From the NCBI GenBank assembly GCA_025024175.1, contig QCXZ01000045.1, positions 2,916,649 to 2,980,648 of the forward strand: a DNA stretch of 64,000 nt. Reading direction: 5' to 3'. This DNA comes from Rhyzopertha dominica. Taxonomy: Eukaryota; Arthropoda; Insecta; Coleoptera; Bostrichidae. Both the position numbers and the translations under genes were made by a program. The notes under the pieces were generated by a model that did not search any database, was not told where the DNA came from, and saw only the letters and a list, made by a program, of their open reading frames with translations. Of the stretch, positions 22,962 through 36,400 are shown in pieces (position 1 is the first letter of the stretch; the number at the start of each line of letters is the position of its first letter).

Positions 22962-24007
22962 GTATACATTGAGAGTCGTATACGAGTCGTCCGATCGACT
23001 TGTTGATCGGACGATCCATGAATTCTGTTGCTTTCAAATATTGGCTGCGTCAACGTCGAATTTTTTGTTGATTTTTTTAGTTACACGCTTAAAATTGAAG
23101 GAATGGGTTCTTTTCAGCTTTGAGTGCTGTCCTTAATAGGTCAGTGAATAAATTTTGAAAATCGCTTTTTTCTTCCAATCTGTTGTTGTTTAGTATACCA
23201 AAGTTACTGTTATGCTAATTGTAAACATTCCATTATAAGTAGAAATACTTCATTGTTGTATTCGAATAAGCTCTGGTTAAGACCATTTAATTTTTACGTA
23301 ATTAACAATACCTTAGGAACGCTCTCTTAAACTTAGTCACTAACAATAAAAATCACTGAACTGTGCTGCACATTTATTCCTTTTTTGCCTTTGAGTTTTT
23401 AACTAATTATTCTGTTTTTTCGCACCAAGGGCATTGAAATTTTTGAGTAGGTAAAGGCTTTAGGTATTTGAACTTCATTGATAAATTGACTCATTATTAT
23501 AACGAATCAACATAAAAGATAGTTATTGAAATAACATATAAACATGTTATGTAAAAAGTATTGCTAGCTTTGACCGGGAATCGAACCAGGGACCTTTTGA
23601 TTGCTAGCCAAACCAAAGCCCGAGGTCAAAGTAACATATTGGTATACATGAAAGTTTACTACATGTATGATGTTATACCGAGTATTTTGAGATTTGTACC
23701 TTTCTCGCTACATCGAAAAATGGAAGAAAATCTTCTCAAAGCTAACTTGATATGCTTTTAAATAGTACATTACTTCCACCTAAATTCTAAGGTTTTCCAA
23801 TTAATTTTCTTTCTCAAAAAAACAATATTGTTTTTCTTATAGGTGGTCATAGTACCCAACGATATTTCGAATCCCTTGTTAGCTGTTTCTATGATTGGAC
23901 AGTTCACTTTAATACCTATTAGTAGAGCTTTTGGTGTGTGTCAAACGAAACTTAAATAAATTATAATATTCATTTAGAAGAATTCCATATGCAATTATTT
24001 ATATTGC
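22962..24007. other. Start of the large Rbp 3' intron
   Basis: Apart from SINE-like copy 3, no coding exon or repeat is recognised here. Confidence 0.5.
23553..23640 (-). repeat. tRNA-derived SINE-like repeat, copy 3 (reversed)
   Basis: On the minus strand the core reads GCTAGCAATCAAAAGGTCCC then TGGTTCGATTCCCGG (B box) and TCAAAGCTAGCAATACTTTTT. It is the best preserved of the three copies in the B-box half but lacks a clear A-box. Confidence 0.6.
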
Positions 24008-24662
24008 AGGGCTTCTATAAATGATTCACACATCCAGGGCGCTTATGAAAATTATCGATTAAATCGCTTTGCCGCCTCTCAGGAAGGTGAACACAACAAC
24101 AGCTTTAACGTAAATTTGTCATATGTCGATTTTTGAATTATTTGATATATTTGAATATGGGAAACGCGTGGGAATTTATATTTTCAACATATTCTTTAGT
24201 GTGTTGTGGGATAATCAAATTTAATTTTGTAGAATGCTCACATTTCGGAGCTGTGGGGTAACACGGTTTCGTGTAACTTTTAAGGTTATGTATCGCATTT
24301 GCACAATAAACCTGTCAAGTAATTGTACTATGGTAGACTGAAAGATGTTTTAGCCTACCGTAATGGTAAAATCCACAAACTAAGTGGTAGTAGTGGTGTC
24401 CACAGTGCAAGACTGTAGAGGTTACCACAAGCCTACTACACCAATAATTATTCTTATTTACCTCTGAAAGAAAAATAGAACAGTAAATTGTTGGAATATC
24501 TTTATAAAGCCATCAATTTCGTGACTGTAACTTGTACTGCAACCCTCAGCACTATCGTGCTCATTAATGTTCAGTGATCGCCATGCATATTGTAGTTTGG
24601 CAACAATCATAAAAAGGCGGCACAAAGAATTCATAAATCAATGAATCATTTATAGAAACCCT
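24008..24662. repeat. Non-autonomous DNA element, complete copy
   Basis: Termini AGGGCTTCTATAAATGATTC (24008) and GAATCATTTATAGAAACCCT (ending 24662) are inverted with one mismatch. The body is non-coding. The same body occurs at 53293-53973, including TTGAATTATTTGATATAT, TTTCGTGACTGTAACTTG and AAAAAGGCGGCACAAAGAAT. This identifies a dispersed family of about 650 bp. The target duplication was not resolved. Confidence 0.85.
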
Positions 24663-27600
24663 TTATATGGACAATGTGAACAGGTCGTTTAATGAGAGAT
24701 AGATTTATTAATAATGAACGAGAAATAGTTTACTCGCTTAGGGCTCAAAACCGAAGAGACATTACAGAAACCAGTAACTTCAAGCGAGGAAAACATTTTT
24801 AATATCTTAACTTCTATTCGCAGTACAGAAAACAATAAACACATAACACCGTCGCCTATTTGGTCAGTTCTAAAAAATAATGTATGAGTCCTTTCAAATT
24901 CACTAAGATTCAAGCCGGATGATTACGAGGTTTGTTTTTGTAAGACTCTTCTCTTTCATATTCTTTTCTGGATCGATAAGACGAAATTACTAAGGAACGG
25001 ATTGTTCAACCGCGCGAGGAAATAAGAATTTTGGACCGATATAAATCCAAGGGCTATCAAAAAGATGGGATTTTTGTTTATCAAAAATAAAACAAGATTT
25101 TTCATCTATAACGAAGTATTAACATCTGAAAATACAGCGAAATTAAATTAAAATTATGTCAGTAAGTGGTTGAAAATTGTCTTGAATCCAATGCTCAACG
25201 TTTTCAAAAATTCAAGTATAATTTAAGAATGACAAATATACTCTTAAGCTAAATATTTTGAGCGTTGCAATTATATGGAAATACTTTTGAGGATTACGAA
25301 TTAGTTAAATCAGTGAAAGGTATTCCTAAATTTAAAATTGCTAAAATTCGTTTTCAATCTTACAGACTAGATCTCATTAATTTTTGGTAATCAAGGAATA
25401 TCTCGTTAAAACTCAATATGGTCTTCTACAACCTGTTCACACTTCCCAGGTAGAACAAATGGATTTATAAAAACTTCGTTTGAATTACTATTTACATCAA
25501 TTTTAAGCCAAGTTTAATAACAAAACACCAAAAGCCCTATTAAGCGAACTGCGATACTGTTGAAAGAAGTTCAATGGTATAGAAATGTCAAAAAACAATA
25601 TTTATAGAGAAAAAATGTATTTATTTAAAAAAACTAAAGGTTTAAAGCATATTAAGTCAACTTTCATTCATGCAGATAATATACAGCTTATTATATACGT
25701 ATTTAAAAATGCAATTTTCGAAGCAGCGCCAAAACACGCGGTATAGTATTGAGACCGTTTACTCTTAGTTTCAATGCTGTGCCAGTTTTAAGTTTGAAGT
25801 TACGAAGGTATAACATCCTGATTGTTGCGAAAAGAAGAGAGAATAGTCGAAATTCAAAATCTCAGATAGATATAGAGATATGTTAATAAAAGATGTTAAA
25901 AATTTTGTAAAAATTGTAAGTCAATAACAGTAAACAGGCTGTTTCATTTGAAATAAAATAAATATTTTGTATTGATAGAGCAGAGTAGAAAACCTGAATA
26001 AACAAAACACCGCGCAACCTTTATATTGTTAAGTATAAGATAATTTAATTAAGACTAGGACATCTATTATTCAATATGGATACCTTTACAATATTTAGAT
26101 TGGTTTTAAATTATATTTCTTAGCTTATCTTTTCAAAAGTTTTCAGCAACTGCGTGTCCTTTATGAATCCTTTGGTATACGAAAGTAGTTAATAAATTAT
26201 AGTCGTTAACATACAAAATAAGTAAATACACATTGTCCAATAACTTTTTTGAGAACCGGTGCAAATTTGTGTCAAGTATACAGTAAAAAAAATAACATAT
26301 CTCGGCTGTAATAATTTTTGTCAATCAACACCAAACTTTCCTTCTTTTAAAATCTCGTGGCCAGCAGTTTATAATCTGGTATGGAGATAGTGTTTTTTAC
26401 GGAGGTGCTTTACCTTGATTTTGGCGCCAAGTACCTTCAGTAAAGTATTCCGGGTGTATCAGGTAGTTATCATCTTGAAGACAGTGAAGCAAGAATTAGT
26501 GCATTCCTGTTTCACAAGTATAGAGCTGATATGAATTTGGGGGTAGGCAATTCTAATTCAGATTAATTCCCTTTTTTCTAACAATATTTTTTCACTTGAG
26601 TCGCTCATAAGTTTTTTTTTAATTTAAAAAGACAAGTATCTACAAACCAGAAGCGATTTTCCACTTAGATCCTGTAGTAACTGGACTATTACGAAAGTAC
26701 CACGAAGAAAAAGCAAACCTGAAAAGACTCAACTTCAAGCTTATCGTGAATTACTACTCATTATGAACAGCTCCATTAATATTGAAATATTAAAGTTATT
26801 CAAGTTTTGAATATTTACAATGGAGATTGTTTATAAAATGGGAGTGTTCAACTGTTTTTGTAAGCGTGTAACATAAAATGTTCTCCTCTTACAGCTCGAG
26901 AGCTGTAAGAAGTGGACAGTCGAAGAGCTTTAATTGTTTTTAAATGTTCGATTGCACTCTCGATTTGGATGCCAAATGCTAGTTCTATCTCTTTCTATCT
27001 CAAGCTGGTTGCGGACACATACAGAAAATGTTTCACACAACACACAAAACGCAATTGAACCATCACAAAACCGACAAAGTAAACTTTTATTCAATTCAGT
27101 TGTCGGTAAAGCATTTCAGTCAGAGAACTTAGAACCTTGGTAGAACATTCACTGACTGAAACAAATGAAGAAATACATCAAGCATTTTTGTTTCAAATAC
27201 ATCATTTTTTCATATGAAATTTTAACCTTTTAAATACACCCTATTACCCAGTACAATTTTTGTTTAAACTGGTAGACGACTACATATGCTGCTGAGAAGA
27301 TAATGGTTAATTACTGTTACTCCGATTTTATGTAAACTGGATAGTTTACATACTACCCAAACAGATCACTGTTTTTATTTAAATCACACATCTATTAGAA
27401 CAGCAGGTCTTCTTTAGGTGGCTAATAAATTAATTATTACTATACAAAATATCCTAAAGATAACGAAATAGACTGTGTTTATTTAATATGTGAACGTTCG
27501 GGTTATAGTTGTGTTTAATACTAAATTTCAGTCAATTGTTTATAGGCATGTGTGTTCTTTTGTGTATTGGCTTACAATATCTATGTATTTTTGGAAATTA

Positions 27601-28863
27601 GAAATGTTTTTTTACACAGATTATACGTCTAAAATCTCCCCCTAACTTTTTAACGTCAACTTAGAAGGTACTGATACAATTCGAATAGGATCGTAAAAAC
27701 TTGACATCCTTTTTTGCAGGTAATACAGTTTTCTCAAAATTAAAGGTGGCGCCACAGTCGGTTCAAGCTCAAAAACTTTAAATAGCAACTGTGGTATTGC
27801 ATAGGTCATTTTCATGCCCTAAATTTTCGCGTTTAGGAAACTGGAATGGAACAATTAATTTTATTCTACAGTTAAAATGGTTTCAATCTAAAAATACTTC
27901 ATAATTACATTCACAGATGACCTTGATGCACGTGCCTTTAAACTTATTTGTAAGCTAGTCGATAAAGTAAACCATGCGCTAATTTTCCCAATCGGAGATA
28001 TAGTTAACATCTCAATTATTCCGACCGTTGCATTATTTATGCTATATTACTCGTTACTAGATATAATAATTGGACAACTGAAATCGTCGATTGGGTAGAT
28101 TATCGACTGAGTTCGAATAATTAAAAACTAATAATGAGGACCTTGCATGAAGGTCACCTCGGTGTCCCTCAGTCTCAGAGCCAATCGGTTTTTCGATGGA
28201 AACTTCTATAACCTTAGAATGAATTATCCGGTTATCATTCTCTAAAAGCAATGTTTCTTTTAATGGCACTGTAGTTATAATTTAAGAACGAACTCTAGTA
28301 AACGAATACAGCGATGCTCGGCCGGGCTTAAGTCGACAAGTGGCTGGCTTAATCAGCTGCTTTGGCGCTTTATGCAACAGCCAGTGCTTTACATTGATTG
28401 TAGTGTGGATCTTGTTGGAACACTCAATCATTTCTGATCAAAATTGTGAACAGATAACAAGCGTGCAAAATGTTAAACCGTTGCAATCTGACTTTTCTTT
28501 TCTAACTCCATTACTCAATATTGGCTTTACGCTTTACTTTGCGTTTTCCGCCACTTGTAAATAAAGTACTGGATTTCATGAGTAACGTTTGCAGACCTTT
28601 ATATTTCAGAGCAAAAGCTATTTTTTCTGACAGCCTTTCGATCTGTTCGAATCTTCGGCGACCATTTCCAAAAAGAATGTATTTCTCTGCACTTTATTGG
28701 CTGCGCAATTTCAACAATAAAACTCATTTCATCATCTCGTTCTTTAAGAGGGGCGTTTACCTAGAGCGAATCGGGTCATTTTAAGCACCTACCGTTTTAC
28801 ATTTTACCGAGTTATTCGAAACTTTTTCGAAGTGAAATTTCGACATGGCAATGACAAAAGGTC
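24663..28863. other. Rbp intron, nothing recognised
   Basis: About 4.2 kb of AT-rich intron. Scattered short open frames are random in composition and lack domains. No tRNA, clear repeat or phase-compatible exon was identified. A missing Rbp exon of phase 1 to phase 0 could hide here. Confidence 0.5.
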
Positions 28864-29016
28864 TAGCTACAACGTAGAGTTCGAGTTTTTTCTGAATTTG
28901 GTACAGTAATGTAAATATTTGTTGTTATATTTTGCTTAAAAATGCGTATTTTTGGCGAGCTATTTCTCGAAAACTGAGGCACATAAACGAAAAATTCGAA
29001 CTCCACGTTGTAGCTA
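28864..29016. repeat. Short inverted-repeat MITE
   Basis: Arms at 28864-28890 and 28990-29016 are inverted (TAGCTACAACGT outer block, GAGTTCGA inner block) with a few mismatches. The 100-bp centre is AT-rich. The element is 153 bp. Confidence 0.75.
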
Positions 29017-31317
29017 CATATTTCTTTGTACACTACCAAAAACATGAGCACGAGAAATGAGTAAAAACATTCAAAAAATCTAAAACCGCAAACCCTTTCG
29101 CACGAGTCCGTCACGAGAGCAAAATGCGAATGCCCATCCCCACCAGGTCCGTCGCGTGGTATCCACTGAACAGTGAAGCTAAGATACAATAATTCTGTCG
29201 CGAATGATCGAGCGGTATACGATCTATTCCGATATGACTGGATTTCTAAGATTGTATGTCTAATTAGTAATTACACGGGACAAGTTTAATGTTAAAAGCT
29301 CTTTCACATTAATTTACTGTCTGCCGAAGCAATGGGGAGGCTGAAGGAAAATTGTTATAAAAGTTCCGACAGAAATCATGCAGTTAGAATGAAATGTTAT
29401 ATAGTTCATATTTACAGAAATAAATGGGTTATTCCATATTTTGAATAACCTGGTATGATATCATAGTAAGTTACTAATATCATGCTTACTTTCTTATGCA
29501 CACCCTACAGTCAGCAATTTTCCGAATATTAGTTTAGCCCGTCTGTTGCTCGTATGATCTTTGCGCGATGTCAGCCTATCGGCTACCCTCTTACGTCCCA
29601 TGTCCCGCTGGTAATATGGGTTGCATAGTTTACATTTCTGTCCGATCGCTCCAAGTAAATGCCCCTCTTAAATACTTTCGTCGTCTGGATCGTTTGATGA
29701 TTGCTCCAGGTTATTTATTTCTCAAGTTATTATAATGTACCGACTCATATAATAATAAGAACACCTAATAATAATTGATCTATTTTAATATGATGGGTAG
29801 AACCTCCACGGTGGTACATGTTTTTGTTCAAAGTAGTCCAACAAGAGAATCTATATTTGTTGCCAAAAACAACATATCTCTAAACAGTAAAATGGCTACT
29901 CAAAAACCCACTACATACTTTCTATCAAACCCGAGCATTTGCAACATACGCTGAAACTGCAAACAAGCTTTTAGAAATGGCACTCACACTCACAGAAAAG
30001 AAATATTGATCTATTTTTGTCTAAATGTGAACAAACATGCCAAACTTTATGCAAATAAAGCAATACTAGGTATTCTCATTTATTTGTTATCAGTATATTT
30101 ACATTTTAATGTTATTTATAACAAATATTATTTCTGTCGATTGTCATAATTATATTATAAACAACTTTCTTTTTGTTGGTCTTTCTTTATAGTTAATTTA
30201 AATCAATCAATTTAAGATAATTTAGAAATCTGCAGTATAAGGCAAAATATTAAATGCCTACATGTAAGAAAAGAATTATTTCACTTTGTTTATTAACGAG
30301 AACGATTTTCTTATTTACAAAATTTTGGCATCACGGTTTCAACATATTCAATCTCTGGCGAATGTATTTCACAGAAAGTAAATTAGTTGCAAACAGTAAA
30401 ACGAAAATGTTATTTCATGCGATTTTCTTGAAAATTACCACTTTCCTTTATTGATCGAGGCGTAAATTTTCAGCATTTTTATCGAAAATTTTTTGTAACT
30501 TTTGTTGCTGTATGTTGTGTCGCCCTTCTTTAATCCCACCCACTAATAAGGTTTGTTAGTTTCAAGTGTCACACTTCTTGTCGGCCATCAGCTCGATCGG
30601 GTTTAAATCTAAGGCAATCCTCAATAGGAGGCTATTTTAATATTTCAAGCACACTGCCTCTTCCTTTTCGCTCTAAGTAATCAACACAATAGCCAGAAGC
30701 GTGTTTGAAGTCATTATTTAGTTGAAAAGCAAGTCAATCATTCGAGTGCTATTTGTACTCGCTCAGCGTTGCAAAATGATTTTTTTAAATAACTATAGAT
30801 CTTAAAATAATTGATAGACACTGGGCGGCAAAATTATGCAATATGTTTATATTAAATCTCAAAAAAATGTTTTTTTGCGTTTCTGGTACAAAATTTTTAA
30901 TTCTGAGCTCAGATTCTAATTCAACGTTAAAAGTTTTCGCGGTGTCACATTTTGCTTTAGCAAATATAATTAAGAAAAAACTTCTTCAGGGTGCTCCTTT
31001 TGAAAGGGCTTATCTCCCTTAGAAAGCATTTTTCGACAAATGCTTATATGCATTTTTCTCATAAAAATACCTCGGAAACAATACCTTGAATTTTTTACAA
31101 ATGTTTACGGAACATGTATATTGTACTTCCTCTTGTCTTTTGAATAAAAATCTGTTAAAATTTTACTTCATTGCATGAGATATACCCTTTCATAATGATT
31201 TGCGTTTTGGTCGAGTTATCAAAAAACTTTTCCGGCATCTTAGATCTGTCATTTGAATTTTTAAACTGTAAGCTAGAAATCAGTAACCTGAAAAGAACTT
31301 TAAATCTCGTCAGTTTT
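29017..31317. other. Rbp intron, nothing recognised
   Basis: No exon, RNA gene or repeat edge recognised. Confidence 0.45.
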
Positions 31318-31740
31318 TAGACAGCTTGTTTGCCATGTTGGATAAGCCATTTTCAATTTCAACTTTGAGGTCGTGATCAGCAATCCAAAAAGAACTCTCA
31401 TACTAATTTTCGTCTAAATCAAGTTAGTTTCTACACACCCCACCCGACATGTTGGATACGATTTGAATTTTTCAATTTCAAGCATTAAGTTCGTTATCGG
31501 CAACCCAAAAAATCCTGTATACTGATTTTCATTTAAACAACCTGTCAGCCATATTGGATCCACCATTGTAAATTTTTTACTTAAAAACTTTAGTTTTAAT
31601 TGGCTTTCTATACTAACTTTTGTTCGAATCGATTTAGTTTTCAGATAATCTTTCCGCCATATTGGATCGGCCATTTTTAATTTTTTTGTTTCAGTTTCAA
31701 AATTGTAATCAGCGACCCAAAAACCGCTTGTATGCTACAT
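31318..31740. repeat. Degenerate tandem repeat, about 102-114 bp units
   Basis: Four to five units recognised by TTGGAT at 31338, 31452, 31554 and 31663 (spacings 114, 102 and 109). Each is followed by GCCATT- or CCATT-like words and later by ATCAGCNACCCAAAAA. The minus-strand frame therefore repeats the word DPIW (MADPIW, MVDPIW), a by-product of the satellite rather than a protein. Confidence 0.8.
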
Positions 31741-32167
31741 TTCAAGCTTACATAAAAATACGTTTACTTTTGACCAACTTAACGTGAATTTGAATTTGAA
31801 TTTGGCTAAATAATTTTTTGATGCATCGTTATTGCTCTTTGAAGTGCACCCAACAAAACCTTTAAATTTTTTTGTACAAACAACCTTGTGTTTGTAAAAT
31901 AATAATTTGGAATAATTTTTCTACCATTGTGCTTTTCGTTTCACCTCTTTTCAAACTCCGAATTGCCTAGCAGCAAGAGAGTCTGTAGATTTCAGGTTGT
32001 GATAATTAATTCTTAATCGATTATACATTTTGAATAATAAATTCGTCGAAAGAATGCCAATAATTTGCGTCGTAATTATTATAAAAAGAAGAAAAGGAAA
32101 AGGCGGAAGTAACATTTTCATATTTTATCTATTTGCAGTTAAGTTACTAGTTGATAAAATAGATTCA

Positions 32168-33453
32168 GGGTATTATCACTTTTTTAGAAAATTACGTAAA
32201 ATGAATCTTGAAGTGCATATATATCGTACGCCATGTTAGAAAAAACAAAAAATATTTGTAGATAGAGAATTTCAGGTCTGAAATTCGAATCTTAGGAGTC
32301 ACCGCCAAAACGCTTCTATCCAAGGTTATTCAACTTGTGACGTCAAGTGTCATGTAAACATTACCGAGGAGCGTGCTGTTTAATGGTGTAGTATCAGTCT
32401 TGTATTGGAGAAGCTTTTGTGTGGTGTTTATTGAAAGGACAGTGTAAGAGGTCGCACCAAAAAGTGATTTGTATAGTTTTACAAGCATATATTATGTACG
32501 GAAAACAAAACAAATGTTGTTTTGTACATGGTTATAAAAGTACTTCAGTCAGTACAGCTAACAAATTTTTTGTAACCATTCCTCAAGATTATCAACGTAT
32601 GAAAAAGTTGTTTAAGGCCCCTAGACATGATATGCCGAAATCGCAGTTTGTTTTTCTGTTGTGAGGATCATCTTAATTCTTATTGTAAGTTCTATTATTC
32701 TTTTTGGGGTTATAAGTGTTTACCATTCAGTTTCCATTTTGTTATAGCTTGAAGAATATGAAAAATTATATGCGTTTTAAGTTGATAGAGGGAAATGTTA
32801 TAATAAAGAACGACGTTGTTCACCATATATTCGACTGTTAGCCAGACCGGAAACGAGCCGCAAGAACCCCGAAAATAAATGGCAATTTATATTTATTCTG
32901 ACCTCTAAAATTAATGTCAAGTTTAGGCTACATTTTTAGTCTTACATTTTATGCTTACAAATAGTATGTTTCCAACAACCCACTGTGATCAAATTATCAA
33001 TGCTAAGTTAATTTGATAAAAAGTTTACTTATGCTGTTGCTTTTACGTTGCTCATCTCCGCCGCGTTGAACCGCTCGTCGCTGTACACAAATTCCATAAC
33101 AATGAACATGCCTTCAGAAGTCATAAATTATAAGTATTTCACTTTTTCTTGGCGTGTTTTAATTCGCTTGTCACAAAATGAACGCAAGCAACAGACTGAT
33201 AAATTGACGGGCTGAGGCTGGCGCGTGACGCGCTGACCCCAGATGTAAACAAGCGGCCATTTACAAGACACCTGACGTCACGGCCAATATGTTCGCGTTT
33301 TGGCGGTCCCTTTAAATATTCACATTTTTAATATTAAAAATACACCTTACGATCAATTATTTTCGAATTTATAAGCTGTCGCAGCTGTTTTGTGGATTAG
33401 ATACTACATATTAATATGCAATTTAATAAAATATAAATACATGGCAAATATCC
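32168..33453 (+). mobile_element. THAP-domain element, copy 1
   Basis: A 1.29-kb repeat closely matching 47706-48947. Its edges GGGTATT and AATATCC form a 7-base inverted terminus with one mismatch. An ORF from ATG 32494 begins MYGKQNKCCFVHGYKSTS and runs through FVTIPQDYQRMKKLFKAPR. This resembles the N-terminal THAP zinc-finger (C2CH, DNA-binding) of P-element-type transposases and domesticated THAP proteins. The usual second Cys is Tyr. The final ligand block CEDHL appears only in the +1 frame after a stop at 32662. No transposase catalytic domain follows. The downstream half is shared, non-coding sequence, including GCGTTTTGGCGGTCCCTTTA near 33295. Confidence 0.75.
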
Positions 33454-36400
33454 AGTTTGAAAATATTGAAACACCTAAATTATATAAATGAAATAAGTCA
33501 TTTTCATTTAATAAACGGATAAATTAAAAAAATTCTGGTGGCTATACCTTTGAGTTCGATGTGAACACGTCTTAATAGGTGATAAGTAATTTTATTCTGT
33601 TGGGCTCTTTTTTCGCTGGACTTTTCTAATGGACTAAAACGCGCATTGGGTAATCGGCAATGTAGGACTTTGTACTTACCAATCGTACCAGCCTTGATCT
33701 TTATACGAGCACTTACTGACCGTACCAACTTACGCCGTAGTTCGTAAATCTAACACTGACTTATAACTTTTTAGCTATTTTCAGTACTTCGAAAGAACGG
33801 CGTAAGACGTGTTGGCGTCAAAATAAGTGTTATTTCTTACGTGTATTCACATTTTTGCCTGAATAGTACGAAAAGTTTTTGGTATATGAAAATTTTTGTA
33901 TCTACTACATGTTCAAGCAGCATTTGACAAATCAATTCTCATTAACTGTAGCTACTGTCATTAAATTTCATGCTCACACGCAATGCTTTCCTAGGGTTCT
34001 GTATGAAAACGGTCACCGTCCAACAAACATACACACAAACATGAATCACACTACACATCATTTCACATGGTGCAAGCGTAACTTAGCTAATTGTCGCTTT
34101 GATGTAACAAACAGCTCTGCATATGTCCGAACTAAGCGCCTGACTGTACTGTGTGTTGTCTGTTGCTAGATGCCTGCCCTGTGTTACCCTCTCAGTTAGA
34201 CAATGCTACCAACACTGCGACACCGAATACACAAGTCTTCTCCGAGCACCAGGTAACTGCTAAGTCAGTCTCACCACAGAATACATACACTCTCCTGCTG
34301 TTCACGGCACTGGAGTACATAAATGCGTAGCACTGAGTCTCAAAGATCGGGTCAGGTCAGGCGGTCTATTTCTCCTTGTGCCCTAATTTGGATTACTTCA
34401 GTGTTAATGCTGGAAACTGTATGTATCTGTGGCCTCACTCTCTCTGTCCCGCGCTCTGTATTATTTTTATTCTATCGGTACTGCTGCTATATATGTATTC
34501 TTATAAATGGTTACTCTATACTGTACTCTATTATGTGTAGTGTGGGCGCATGCATGCATCGGCGAAGTGGATATACGAATAATTGTAATATGTCAGCTAC
34601 ACTCAACATTACTTGGGCAGCATGCACATAACATAATTATCGATTGCAACGACAAATTTTCCAAACTAAATACAAATCGCTCAGTTCCACACTATAAAGT
34701 GAGTTTCGTTAAATCTAGTCAACATTTGCACTCTGTTTCTGTAAATTCTGTACATACAGCTTCGTCAATAACAGGCACTATCAGAACATTGTAAATAAAA
34801 ATAACTGCTGCACACATTAATTTTTCATAATCCCAGAATCATGCTGTTAAAGGGCAATATCTGATATATATGAATTACTACATATATTGATAAAAATCAT
34901 GTTGTAGACTTGTATCGTGGTTAACAAAGTAGTTATTTTTGAGTCCGTAGAGGATATATTGAAATAAGGACAATTTCTTAGAAGCAAAACTACTGCAACA
35001 TTAAAAAGTTGTAGGCCTTCAAATTTTTCTTATATGTCTGTGTTTTTCGCTCATTACTTTCCAGTCGTAAAAATCGACTAAATTTCAGTTACGTATATCT
35101 AAGAATAGTTTTCTCTTCAGTACCTACGGTAGTGTAAATTAAGGCATTCATCTCCCTATAACGCGCCATAATTATTTCTCAATTTTTAGCATTATTTACA
35201 CAATCCAACTAACATCTCCGATCGTGCTAAATGTTGGTAATTTTCTGCAAATTATGGAGAACGTAGAACAGGTGAACTATCTATTGCTTATTAACACAAA
35301 TGAAAACATTTTTTAATAAGTATGGTGGTAATACAATAAGAATAGAGACAAAGTTGCTGGATTTAGCAACCCTTCGAAATATGAAAACAATTTGCGCTAT
35401 CTCATGTTATTTCCAAGACATACGACGAAACTGTAATGTTAGTTTTTTTTTGCTAACGAGCAAGGTATTGACAAACGGAAAACATATTCCAAAGGCACTT
35501 TTTTACTATCTGTACGTAGGTCTCAACAGAAATGTACACCAATTATTATCATCAACTTTTGTGTTCTTATGGGCTCCATATTAAAAAGCAGCATTATCAG
35601 AAAAGCAATTTTTCCGATTAAAAAAATACTTGTTGATTTTTTTGCACAAATAAGTGAATATAAAAAAACTGCTCAATCAAATACCTAATACTGTTCTGCG
35701 ATTATGCGGTATTTAATTAGCTATGACAGAAAATTTAACTTTCCTAGTAATTTATAACAAAAATAAGATCGATAACAGTTTCCAATGTATTACGATATTT
35801 ACTGATACAGGATGTCGAAACCTGATAAAAGTATACTATTATAATCCAAGATTTGTTATCAACGACTACTAAATTTTTAAGCGTTTTCTTTAAAGTATTA
35901 TTATATCTATTTTATATATTTTATATCATAAAAAATAGTTGACGATGATAACTCGTGGTTAAAAAGTCCAAGTAAATTTCTGTTGGAATATGTGAACTAA
36001 AATTCAGCAACTTTTTCTCTATTTAACTCTGACTATTTCTTACGGTTTAGTGGATCCCCATGTAGGATATACTACAACAAAAGCTCTTTATACGATTTTT
36101 ATCGCTTAGGATTCCTAATATGAAGAGTTGTTAGCTGGAGTTTCACTAACTAGATGTTCAGAATGCCTTTTGTCCTTTTTAAGTAACGATCCCTTGTCTC
36201 AATTAATCAAAATTTACTATAGGGCCTGCGCAAACGTAATTTTTCAGAAATTTTTAAAAATGGAAAATATTCAGAATTCGGCTCCGAGGAACCGTGCAAC
36301 CGATCCCAAGCGCAGCCATATATCGAATTCCCTGAAACCACTGTCTTATAACAGCACTGTACCTACTAGGTGGTGCACAAACCTCATAGCTTGCGATCCT

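Noticed and set aside
22682..23053. Minus-strand frames of 91-123 codons, Pro/Gly-rich.
   Set aside because: Antisense of the GC-rich SH3-III exon, without domain content.
31414..31674. An 86-codon minus-strand frame with repeated DPIW words.
   Set aside because: The repetition follows the underlying tandem DNA repeat. There is no start or splice context.
31318..31740. A CRISPR-like array.
   Set aside because: The repeats are long, degenerate and without spacers, and the genome is eukaryotic.
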